DNA from: Bacteroidia bacterium
Lineage (GTDB): Bacteria; Bacteroidota; Bacteroidia; Bacteroidales; GCA-2748055
DNA: 24,607 nucleotides
Reading direction: 5' to 3'
Assembly: GCA_030596245.1 (NCBI GenBank)
Contig: JAUVKN010000014.1
Span: forward strand, 1 to 24,607
The notes below the pieces were generated by a model. It saw only the letters and a program-made list of their open reading frames with translations, did no database searches and was not told the DNA's origin. Below are positions 8,415 through 16,512 of this stretch, piece after piece (the first letter of the stretch is position 1; each line of letters starts with the position of its first letter). Position numbers and translations under genes: made by a program.

Positions 8415-8818
8415 ATGGTGGTAAATATAAGAGTGATTGTTTCTTGCACCCTTCTCTTGATGGTAAACCTTTTTCCCACGCAGGTATATTCTCAATATTT
8501 GGACCTTTTGGAAGAAGAGCCAAAAACCTCTGACGCTGGTTTTGGGTTTGAATCGAAAGGTGGGAAAGGAGGTGCAATTTTTAAAGTCAGTAATTTAAAT
8601 AAATCAGGAGAAGGATCTCTTGCCCATGCCATAGGGCAGTCCGGGACAGGGATCAGGTTGATAAGGTAATAGTGAGGGAAGTCAAAAATGGTAAAAATCG
8701 AATCATCGATTCTGAAACAGAGGCCGGAGATTATCCGAATGTGCCGTCAACGTTCAACTCATTCAATGCTGATCATTGGGATATAGATCATATCACTGAA
8801 ATAACCAAAGAAAAATGA
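8415..8818 (+). pseudogene. PL1-type pectate lyase remnant with large internal deletion and frameshift
   Basis: The 5' part (84 codons from 8415) encodes a signal peptide ending near VYSQ, then GFGFESKGGKGG and VSNLNKSGEGSLAHAI, which match the N-terminus of the two intact lyases in this window (GFGAYTIGGRGG, VTNLNDSGDGSLREGI). It then runs into TAA at 8667-8669. From about 8639 another frame continues without stops to TGA at 8816-8818 as RDQVDKVIVREVKNG and RIIDSETEAGDYPN. These match the C-terminal RDKVDARVIGEVQNG and SIIDGQDEVGGWP of the lyase at 21726-23069. Relative to that protein, residues about 64-361 are absent, including the HHN and RxP active-site region. The terminal calcium-binding tail is also missing. 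The junction lies near 8636-8644. The remnant's stop overlaps the PhoD-like start (ATGA), suggesting former translational coupling. Confidence 0.88.
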
Positions 8819-10296
8819 AAATCAACAATTTGAAAATTGGTGTGCTTGTTTTGTTTCTATCCATGTTTTATTCCTGCACCAGAAAAGAGAGTGGCCCATT
8901 TCTGGCTACAGGTATCAAAATAGGTGAAGTAACACAGACCACCGCAATTGTTTGGGTTCGACTGACTGAAAACTCTGAACGGATTGGAAATGATGCCCCC
9001 ATGCCTGATTTTAAATATGAAGATCCTGAGACCGGAGAAATGGAAGAGAGGAAAGGAAGACCGGATATTACACCCGTTGTTACTTATCCTGAAGGTTACA
9101 CGATCCACACCATTCAAGGCGCAACTCCCGGAAGCAAAGGAGATGTCCGCTTAAAATACAAAATCAAAGATGAACAGGAATGGATCCAACTTGATTGGCA
9201 ACTGGTAAATCCGGAACAAGCATATACATATCAGTTTGAACTTTCCAGTCTCCTGGCAGGCAAAGAATATGAATTGTTGGTTGAAGCAAGTCCTATAAAA
9301 GGCAAACGGGTAAGTGCTTCGATGGAGGGGAAATTTAAAACTGCACCAAATGCCCATACTCCTTCCAATGTGAATTTTATTGTAACTACCGGAACATCTT
9401 ATCCTGATGTGGACAGCGAGTCAGGTTATAAATTATACCCAAATTCATTAAAACTGGATCCTGAGTTTTTTGTACATACCGGAGACATTGTGTATTACGA
9501 TGGAATGGGGAAAACTGCTGATTTAGCCCGTTGGCACTGGGACCGGATGTACAGTTATCCGAATAATATTGAATACCACAGGCAAGTAGCAACCTATTTT
9601 ATTAAAGACGACCACGATACCTGGATGAACGATGCATATCCAGGCATGGAGACCAAATTTATGGGTGAATTCACCTATGAACAGGGCACCCGGATTTTTC
9701 TTAATGAAGTTCCAATGGGAGATAAAACTTACCGCACCATTCGGTGGGGAAAAGATCTGCAAATCTGGTTGCCCGAAGGCCGTGATTACAGAAGTAAAAA
9801 TCCAGGCCCTGATGGCCCGCAGAAAACAATCTGGGGCAAAGAACAGATGGAATGGTTTAAATCGACTGTTCTCGAATCGGATGCTACATTTAAAATATTG
9901 ATCAGTCCCACTCCCATTGTTGGTCCGGACCGCGGAAATAAAAATGACAACCACGCAAACATAGGTTTTCAATATGAAGGCGATGTGTTGCGGAAGTTTA
10001 TCAGCGAGCAAAAAAATATGGTGACGGTTTGCGGCGACAGGCACTGGCAATATATATCAAAAGATGCAGAAACCGGCGTGATTGAGTTTAGTTGCGGGCC
10101 CGGAAGTGATGATCATGCCGGTGGTTGGAAACAGGACAATAAGCTTCCTGAACATATTTACCTGAATGTAGTTGGAGGATTTTTAGAGGGTTCTGTTTCT
10201 CAATTGAATGGGATTCCCACCTTAATTTTCCGCCATTACAATCCGGATGGAGCTATATTGAATGAATACACTTATGATTCAGAAAGGCCTTTATAA
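8815..10296 (+). CDS. PhoD-like metallophosphoesterase lipoprotein
   Basis: A 493-residue exported protein with signal peptide and lipobox-like FYSC (C21). Residues about 29-176 form the beta-rich PhoD N-terminal domain (ATGIKIGEVTQTTAIVWVRL). The metallophosphatase domain follows with HTGDIVYYD (221-229), DDHDTW (265-270) and GDRHW (407-411), then FSCGPGSDDHAGG. PhoD enzymes are Fe/Ca-dependent phosphomonoesterases or phosphodiesterases in the periplasm or on the cell surface. Its start overlaps the pectate lyase remnant by 4 bp and it lies among sulfatases, so a role in removing phosphate or another ester from a polysaccharide is possible, but general phosphate scavenging cannot be excluded. 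It converges on the sulfatase at 10343-11869, with a 46-bp gap holding no convincing terminator. Confidence 0.88.
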   Translation: MKINNLKIGVLVLFLSMFYSCTRKESGPFLATGIKIGEVTQTTAIVWVRLTENSERIGNDAPMPDFKYEDPETGEMEERKGRPDITPVVTYPEGYTIHTIQGATPGSKGDVRLKYKIKDEQEWIQLDWQLVNPEQAYTYQFELSSLLAGKEYELLVEASPIKGKRVSASMEGKFKTAPNAHTPSNVNFIVTTGTSYPDVDSESGYKLYPNSLKLDPEFFVHTGDIVYYDGMGKTADLARWHWDRMYSYPNNIEYHRQVATYFIKDDHDTWMNDAYPGMETKFMGEFTYEQGTRIFLNEVPMGDKTYRTIRWGKDLQIWLPEGRDYRSKNPGPDGPQKTIWGKEQMEWFKSTVLESDATFKILISPTPIVGPDRGNKNDNHANIGFQYEGDVLRKFISEQKNMVTVCGDRHWQYISKDAETGVIEFSCGPGSDDHAGGWKQDNKLPEHIYLNVVGGFLEGSVSQLNGIPTLIFRHYNPDGAILNEYTYDSERPL

Positions 10297-10342
10297 ACTA
10301 AGTCTGAAAGTGAATTTCATGATGTACACTGGTTAACTTAAG

Positions 10343-11869
10343 CTAAAAGTCTGCTACGTTTAAAGGCCTCTCCTGTGCTGTGATACCCAATTGAGCCATT
10401 CTTTGCTTAAATGCATCTTCTGACTCTCCCGGGCTTGGCCAAACATCACTTGGCGTATGTTCCCTTATCATTATTTCATCAATCTTTTTGGCTATGTCAG
10501 GGTATTCGGCAGAAAGGTCTGTATCCTGGGCGGAATTTTTCTCTAAATCATAAATCTCCAACTCACCCTTTATATTTTTATAGCCGTACCAATTGGCCAT
10601 TCTGACTGCTTGTTCTTCTTGATACTCCCAATAAAGAAAATCGTGTTTCTTCTGTTTTTCGGATTCGCCCATCAATGTGGGCAGTATGGAAATACCATCC
10701 ATTTCATCGGGGAGAGCTGCTCCTATTAATTCTGCAACAGTCGGTAAAAAATCCCACATGGCCCAGATATGATCACTCTCCTGTGAAGGCGAAATATGAT
10801 TTGTCCACCGGGCAACGGCAGGTACATGAAAAGCACCATCGCGAATATCTCCCTTCATTCCAGCTCTTGGAGATTCGTTGTTAAAAAAAGCGCTTGTGGG
10901 GATTTCCCCTTCCCTGGCATTGCCACCGGTATTTCCGTTATCAGAAGCAAAGAATACAAGTGTATTTTCATCCAAATTCAACTCTTCGAGAAGCTGCATC
11001 AGTTTGCCAATTTCAGTATCAACGCGGGTTATCATAGCCGCATACACTTTGTGCGACTGCGACCACTCTTCATTTGTATAAATACCTAATTCAGGAGCGA
11101 TGTACGAACCATGGGGCGGAGTGTAAGCGAGATATAAAAAGAAAGGATTCTCTTTGTTGTTGCGGACAAACTCTAAAGATTTCTGGCAATATACATCGAA
11201 TGCGTATTTGGCTTTGGATGGATCCTCAATACCCAATGGCTGACAAACTCCTTTTTCATCATAAGGTTGCTCGCTTCTGTAATTTTCAATCATGTGATGC
11301 TTGCCATTCTCCGGATAGTAAACCCGCTCTTCATTGTGATATAGAAATTCAGGATAATGGCAATGAGCGTGGCGCTGGTTCAGGTACCCGAAAAATTCAT
11401 GAAAACCCATTTTATTGGGGATGCCATACTGGTTGTGTAATCCAAGTCCCCATTTACCAAACAGTCCGGTTTTATACCCGGCTTCCTGAAGCATCATAGC
11501 CACTGTGTAATCAGATTCTCTGAGGGATTCCCGGTAACCGTTAATCATATTCCCTCTAACCCTGGCATGACCCGAATGCACTCCCTGCATAAGCGTCGAG
11601 CGGCAGGGTGCACAAACAGCGCTTCCTGCATAAGCCTGGGTAAATTGAATGCCTTCCCTGGCCAACCGGTCAATGTAAGGCGTTTGGATTTTCTCCTGTC
11701 CAAAACATCCGATATCGCCATACCCCAAATCATCTACAAGAATAAATACGATGTTTGGTTTCTCAACAATGGTTACACCACTTTCCTGTGGATTGCCTGA
11801 TTTGCTTGCACAGGCAAAAAATAAGCATCCCAAAACTACCAGGATTGCAATCTTCATTAGATTTTTCAT
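10343..11869 (-). CDS. S1-family sulfatase, lipoprotein (arylsulfatase A-like)
   Basis: A 508-residue lipoprotein (LFFAC, C20) predicted to hydrolyse sulfate esters outside the cytoplasm. The S1 features are clear: KPNIVFILVDDLGYGD with metal ligands D46-D47, the maturation motif CAPCR with C86 as the formylglycine precursor, FGKWGLG after the helix, TPPHGSY, and FASDNGNTGG with the second pair of metal ligands. The C-terminal subdomain ends in LEIYDLEKNSAQDTDLS, typical of the family. A second cysteine inside the formylglycine motif (C89) is uncommon compared with the CxPSR form. Maturation would need an anaerobic sulfatase-maturating enzyme, not in this window. The gene is divergent from the sulfatase at 11979 across a 109-bp region, so the two may share regulation. 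Substrate position cannot be read from sequence. Confidence 0.93.
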   Translation of the reverse strand: MKNLMKIAILVVLGCLFFACASKSGNPQESGVTIVEKPNIVFILVDDLGYGDIGCFGQEKIQTPYIDRLAREGIQFTQAYAGSAVCAPCRSTLMQGVHSGHARVRGNMINGYRESLRESDYTVAMMLQEAGYKTGLFGKWGLGLHNQYGIPNKMGFHEFFGYLNQRHAHCHYPEFLYHNEERVYYPENGKHHMIENYRSEQPYDEKGVCQPLGIEDPSKAKYAFDVYCQKSLEFVRNNKENPFFLYLAYTPPHGSYIAPELGIYTNEEWSQSHKVYAAMITRVDTEIGKLMQLLEELNLDENTLVFFASDNGNTGGNAREGEIPTSAFFNNESPRAGMKGDIRDGAFHVPAVARWTNHISPSQESDHIWAMWDFLPTVAELIGAALPDEMDGISILPTLMGESEKQKKHDFLYWEYQEEQAVRMANWYGYKNIKGELEIYDLEKNSAQDTDLSAEYPDIAKKIDEIMIREHTPSDVWPSPGESEDAFKQRMAQLGITAQERPLNVADF

Positions 11870-11919
11870 TTTGATATGATAAAAATTAGCCTTATTTAAG
11901 CAATAAATATAGGGGCAAA

Positions 11920-11960
11920 ATGGTGTAATTCCTATATATTACGTGCATGTGATGGTGTAA
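11920..11960. repeat. Direct 9-bp repeat (ATGGTGTAA) in the divergent sulfatase promoter region
   Basis: ATGGTGTAA occurs at 11920-11928 and again at 11952-11960, exactly 32 bp apart, inside the 109-bp gap between two divergent sulfatase genes. The spacing is about three helical turns, compatible with a shared regulator bound twice. A short AT-rich repeat like this could also arise by chance. Confidence 0.5.
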
Positions 11961-11978
11961 AAAAAATGAGACATAAAT

Positions 11979-13604
11979 ATGGAACCAATGAAAGCATTTA
12001 TTAAGAGAGCGTTGATTATTCTGGTAACTGTACTTCTGCCTTTATCCACAATGGCACAAGCAGAAGTAAAGAGGCCCAATATCCTTTTTGCCATCAGTGA
12101 TGATCAATCATTTGTACACACCAGTTTTGCCGGTTGCAGGTTTGTAAATACACCGGCATTTGACCGCATTGCCAGTGAAGGAGTCTATTTTAATAATTGT
12201 TTCGCAGGTTCGCCGGGATGTGCCCCTTCGCGAAGCAGCATTGTCACCGGCCGCTATCACTGGCAGAATGAGCAATCTGGGCAACATGCGTCTTCCTGGT
12301 TGAAAAAACATGTCCCCTTTATTGATCTGCTTGAGGGCAATGGCTACACTACTGGACGGACCGGGAAAGGCGTCTCCCCATTCCAGTATGCCCGTGATGC
12401 AAACGATTCGCTGTGGCGAGAAACGGATGCCGGTGGAATTGCCCACAGTGAAATAACCTATATAAAAGGAACACCTGGAGATGAACGCACTGCAAAAGGG
12501 ATCGGCTCGGTGAATTATTTTGAAAATTTCAAATATTTCATGGAAAATGTCCGCGAGGAAAAACCATTTTTCTTCTGGTATGGCGCTAAAGAACCCCACC
12601 GTTCGTACGAACAGGATTCCTGGAAACGCAATGGAAAAAAATTGGAAGATGTGGAGGTTCCCGGATTTTTTCCTGATCATGATATAGTACGCGGTGATCT
12701 ATTGGATTACGCTGTTGAAATAGAGTGGTTCGACCTTCATCTGCAGCGCATGCTTGCTTACCTTGAAGAGATTGGTGAATTAGAAAATACCATTGTGATT
12801 GTCACAGCCGATAACGGGATGCCTTTCCCCAGGGCCAAGGCCAACAGTTACGAATATGGTGTTCATGTTCCCTTTGCGGTCAGTTTCCCTAAAAATTTCC
12901 CAGGAGGCCGGATCGTAGATGACCCAATGAGTTTTGCAGATCTGGCACCCACCATCCTTGAGCTGACCGGTACCAGTCATGATGGAATGCTGCCCATTTC
13001 AGGCAAAAGCATTACCCACATCCTGAAGTCCAAAAAACTGGGCGTTGTGAATAAGAATAAAAAGTATGTTTATGCCGGCCGCGAGCGCCACTCTTCATCC
13101 CGCTACCTGAATTGGGGTTACCCGCAAAGGGTGATCCGGAGCAAAGACTATTTGTTGATCTGGAACCTCAAGCCCGAACGCTGGCCGGCCGGAGCACCGC
13201 AGCGGATAAAACCTGGAACAGAGGACCAATTATTTCCTTTATATGGAATTGATGACCAGGGTAAACAACACTCTGCCTGGGCTTTCACCGATATTGACGG
13301 AAGTCCGACCAAAGCCTTTATTATCGAAAACCATGAGGATGAAGCCATCAAACCCTTTTTCCAGTGGGCTCATGACCTTCGCCCTGAATTTGAGTTGTTC
13401 GATGCTCAAAATGATCCGTATTGTCTGAATAACCTATCCGGAGAAGCAGCATACCGGAAGATAGAAAAAGAGATGAAGCGTATGCTAATGGAAGAACTCA
13501 AAGCCTCAAAGGATACACGAATTGTGGGACCCGATAAAGAGGTTTTTGATTCCTATATCAGGTACAGTCCCATGCGTGAGTTCCCCAGGCCAATTAAACA
13601 ATAG
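11979..13604 (+). CDS. S1-family sulfatase, SGSH / heparan N-sulfatase-like
   Basis: A 541-residue secreted sulfatase. The signal peptide ends near STMAQA; ATG at 11988 (MKAFIKR) is an equally good start. Active-site features are RPNILFAISDDQS (metal ligands D41-D42), GSPGCAPSRSSIVTGR with C81 as the formylglycine precursor, GAKEPHRSYE and TADNGMPFPRAKANSYEYG. The DNGMPFPRAK stretch and overall length resemble N-sulfoglucosamine sulfohydrolase-like members (S1_8 type), a group that in gut and marine Bacteroidota acts on glycosaminoglycans or ulvan-type oligosaccharides. It is the first gene of a plus-strand run continuing to 17925. All recognisable catalytic residues are present, unlike the next sulfatase gene, which has lost them. 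Confidence 0.93.
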   Translation: MEPMKAFIKRALIILVTVLLPLSTMAQAEVKRPNILFAISDDQSFVHTSFAGCRFVNTPAFDRIASEGVYFNNCFAGSPGCAPSRSSIVTGRYHWQNEQSGQHASSWLKKHVPFIDLLEGNGYTTGRTGKGVSPFQYARDANDSLWRETDAGGIAHSEITYIKGTPGDERTAKGIGSVNYFENFKYFMENVREEKPFFFWYGAKEPHRSYEQDSWKRNGKKLEDVEVPGFFPDHDIVRGDLLDYAVEIEWFDLHLQRMLAYLEEIGELENTIVIVTADNGMPFPRAKANSYEYGVHVPFAVSFPKNFPGGRIVDDPMSFADLAPTILELTGTSHDGMLPISGKSITHILKSKKLGVVNKNKKYVYAGRERHSSSRYLNWGYPQRVIRSKDYLLIWNLKPERWPAGAPQRIKPGTEDQLFPLYGIDDQGKQHSAWAFTDIDGSPTKAFIIENHEDEAIKPFFQWAHDLRPEFELFDAQNDPYCLNNLSGEAAYRKIEKEMKRMLMEELKASKDTRIVGPDKEVFDSYIRYSPMREFPRPIKQ

Positions 13605-13658
13605 ACATTGAAATTATTTGGATGATATAGATTTGAACCTGGACCATATCATAACAAG

Positions 13659-14826
13659 ATGAAAATAAGATGTGTACTATCGGTAGTTGCAATTGTGACA
13701 ATTCTGGGCACCGGATGCCCCCGATTATGATGTTCCCAAGGATTTGAAAGACCGGGGTGACGGTTACGGTGGAACGAAGTTTTACCCATTTCCCAAAAAC
13801 GGAAGCCAGATAATAGATCATTTCGGGAAAGATTTTAACAACGGTCAGTCCCTGTGTTGGGGGGCTCTGGACCGGGAAGATATGCCCGGTGGTAAAATGT
13901 TCGATGAATTGATTTCTGAATGGGCCGTTGACAGATTATCCGAAGAGCATGAAAAGCCATTTTTTCTGGCCGTTGGTTTTGTACGTCCACATGTCCCGTA
14001 CGCACCAAAAGAGTACTTCGATTTATATAATATGGATGAAATTACTATTCCTGAAGTTCCCGGTAATGAAATGAGCGATATCCCCGATATGGGAAAGTCA
14101 ATTGCATTTGGCACGATCAAAACAGGCGATCATTACGCAGTCGTCAATCTGAGCAACTCTTACTGGAAAGAGTTGGTTTACGGATACCTGGCCTGCATTT
14201 CATTTGTTGACGATCAGGCAGGAAAAGTAATTAAAGCGCTTGAAAACAGCAAGTATGCCGATAATACCATTGTGGTCCTGTGGTCAGATCACGGACAACA
14301 TCTTGGTGAGAAAAAACACTGGAGGAAGCAAGCGCTTTGGGAAGAATCGACAAAAGTACCCCTCTGCTTCAATGTTCCCCAACAGAAAACCAATGGTCTG
14401 GAGTGTAACCGAATGGCAAGCCTGCTGGACATTTATCCAACACTTGTTGATTTATGCGGCCTGCCGGAAGCAGAAAAGCTGGAAGGCCATAGTCTGGTCC
14501 CTCTCATTCAGAATCCCGATATGGAATGGGATCAGGCAGTGCTGAGTACATGGTATTATAAAAATCACTCTGTCAGGAGTGAAAACTGGAGATATATCCA
14601 ATACCGTGATGGAACCGAAGAACTATACGACCACCGGAAAGACCCGGGGGAACACATGAATCTGGCCGGGACTCCGGAATATGCCGAAATAATCGCAAAA
14701 CATAAAAAGTGGATCCCTGAAACCGATGCTCTGCCGGCTGGCACATCAGAATGGGCCGGGGATAAGTTAGACAGGAGGATTGAGAGCTTGGCAGTTGCAG
14801 ACTCTATTCCCGTCTGGTTAAGGTAG
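13659..14826 (+). pseudogene. Iduronate-2-sulfatase-like sulfatase remnant lacking the catalytic N-terminus
   Basis: ATG at 13659 opens a clean lipoprotein signal peptide ending in the lipobox LGTGC (C20), but the frame stops at TGA 13728-13730. A different frame, open from about 13720, continues as PDYDVPKDLKDRGDGYGG to the end at 14826. It gives about 370 residues of a typical iduronate-2-sulfatase-like (S1_7 type) C-terminal portion: FVRPHVPYAPKEYFDLY, ACISFVDDQAGKVIKALE, VVLWSDHGQHLGEKKHW and the terminal ELYDHRKDPGEHMNL. The segment that should hold the first metal ligands and CxPxR (roughly 130-150 residues) is gone and the halves are out of frame, so no active sulfatase can be made. 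No convincing ATG opens the second frame at its beginning. The rest of the reading frame is undamaged, so the event looks recent, or it is an assembly error. Confidence 0.87.
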
Positions 14827-14858
14827 AATAACAACAAACTCAATGAATAAAAACTGAA

Positions 14859-16487
14859 ATGAAGCTAATTCTATTTGTAAGTCTGCTATTTACTGCTTTA
14901 ATAATAGATGGTCAGACCAGCTATTTTGTAGATGATATTTCGGGGAATGATCACAATAAGGGAACAAGCAAAAACAGTGCTTTCCGAACTGTTGAAAAAA
15001 TTAACCAGCTCAATCTGAGCCCGGGTGATTCGGTCTTTTTTCGTCGTGGCGGAGCGTGGGTCGGTAACCTGGAATTTAAAGGTAGTGGGTCGGAGAATAA
15101 AAGAATTGTGATTGGGGCTTTTGGTAACGGTCCGGCACCTCTCCTGGATGCCCGGGGAGTCAAAGCGGGAGCTGAAAAAGCCTCCTATACCATCCGCCTG
15201 TTTAATCAGGAATATATTGAAATTCGTGATTTAAAAATCAAGAACTTCCTTCCTTTCGAAAAACCACGAATACTGGAAAACCGTGGGAATCAATCCTTTG
15301 TAAAAACCCCCAAAATGGGAATTTACATTGAAGGAAAAGACTGTGGAACACTTCACGATATTCATCTGATCAACCTGGAAATTTGTGATGTAAACGGTGA
15401 CATGAGTACCAAACATAACGGTGGTATTTTTGCTGAAATTACATGGAATGAGGATGAAAGCAAACGGGTAAAATCCAATTTCAACGGACTCTATACTGAA
15501 GGTTGCTACATTCATCATGTGGATCGAACCGGTTGGTCCAACACATCTGTTTGGTGGAACAGGTCGTTAAGTTGAAAATGGGGAGATACTTTAGCCGATG
15601 GGGAAGTTCACAATTGGTATCCAAGTCATAAAGTATTATTCAGAAATAACAGGTTTGAAAGAGCAGGAGCAAATGCATTGATTGTACGTGTGGCTAAAGC
15701 TCCATTGGTGGAACATTGCCTCTTTACCCACAATGGTTGGAAAGGAAGCGGAAATGCCTCTTTCCCGTTTAACTGTGATGATGCGCTATTCCAATATAAT
15801 GAAGCGTGTTATACGGTGTATAATACGGAGGCTGACAGCTGGAATAACCGGAAAGATGCGGATGCGGGTGGTTTCGATAGCGACTGGAAATGTAAAAATA
15901 CAGTAATACAATACAATTATTCACACCACAATGGTTATGGGGGAATCCTGATTTGCCTGGGTGGAGGGAGTGTTACCGGATTTAATGATGGTACCATTGT
16001 TAGGTATAATATTTTCGACAATAACAGGCATCATGTGATTCGTTGTTCCGGCCCTACCACAAATACAAAAGTCTATAACAATGTGATTTTCTCCGGGGCT
16101 GAGAATGATTCCGTAATGCTGCTCTACCATAAAAGCTGGGGCGGTTATTCAGATTCAACTTCATATATGAACAACATATTTTATTCAGGAGGAGAAGGTA
16201 ATTATGTTGATCTGGGGAGAAGCACCCGCAATATTTTCAGGGCAAATACATTTTATGGCACCATTGCCAACGAACCAGATGATGCTCAGAAGAGTAAAGA
16301 TGATCCGCTTTTCACAGGAGTGATTACAACAACCAATAACTGGAAGAATTTTTTAAGGTTTATACCCCAGCATAATTCTCCGGCAATTGACCAGGGAGTT
16401 ACCGTTGAGGGGCATCCGGAAAAAGATTTTCTGGGCAATCCTGTCATCGGAGAACCTGATCGGGGAGCATTTGAAGTTGGTGAATAA
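14859..16487 (+). pseudogene. Right-handed beta-helix protein interrupted by one in-frame TGA
   Basis: A 542-codon reading frame opening with signal peptide MKLILFVSLLFTALIIDGQ, then YFVDDISGNDHNKGTS, typical of secreted parallel beta-helix proteins (pectate lyase or polysaccharidase-like). TGA at 15573-15575 (after WWNRSLS) interrupts it. The same frame then continues without another stop through KWGDTLADGEVHNWYPSH to EPDRGAFEVGE. The downstream part has repeated beta-helix rungs such as NTVIQYNYSHHNGYGG, GTIVRYNIFDNN and NTKVYNNVIF. A single nonsense change (for example TGG or CGA to TGA) explains the break. Programmed readthrough is not supported: I see no recoding signal, and selenocysteine would be unexpected here. 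The 238-residue product before the stop would be an incomplete helix. It sits 32 bp after the sulfatase remnant and 25 bp before the propeller gene. Confidence 0.88.
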
Positions 16488-16512
16488 ACCAGCAGCAAAC
16501 TAAGAGAAGATC

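Noticed and set aside
9523..10050. Minus-strand open frame of 175 codons
   Set aside because: Antisense to the PhoD-like catalytic domain, with no family features.
10284..10369. Inverted AGGCCTTTA / TAAAGGCCT as a bidirectional terminator between convergent genes
   Set aside because: The arms lie inside the ends of both coding sequences, are over 60 bp apart and have no U-tract; AGGCCT is itself palindromic, so the match is weak evidence.
12108..12680. Minus-strand open frame of 190 codons
   Set aside because: Antisense to the active-site half of a conserved sulfatase; no motif, and composition follows from the sulfatase codons.
13622..13651. ATGATAT / ATATCAT inverted repeat before the sulfatase remnant as a regulator site or terminator
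   Set aside because: Seven AT-rich bases with a long loop, no U-run and no second copy; likely chance.
13744..14826. Intact short sulfatase gene
   Set aside because: It lacks the formylglycine motif and first metal ligands, begins at a TTG in the middle of the fold, and a lipobox signal peptide lies just upstream in another frame.
15678..16487. Independent gene for a second beta-helix protein
   Set aside because: It is in the same frame as the upstream part, the apparent start is a TTG in mid-helix, there is no signal peptide, and the sequence continues the interrupted protein.
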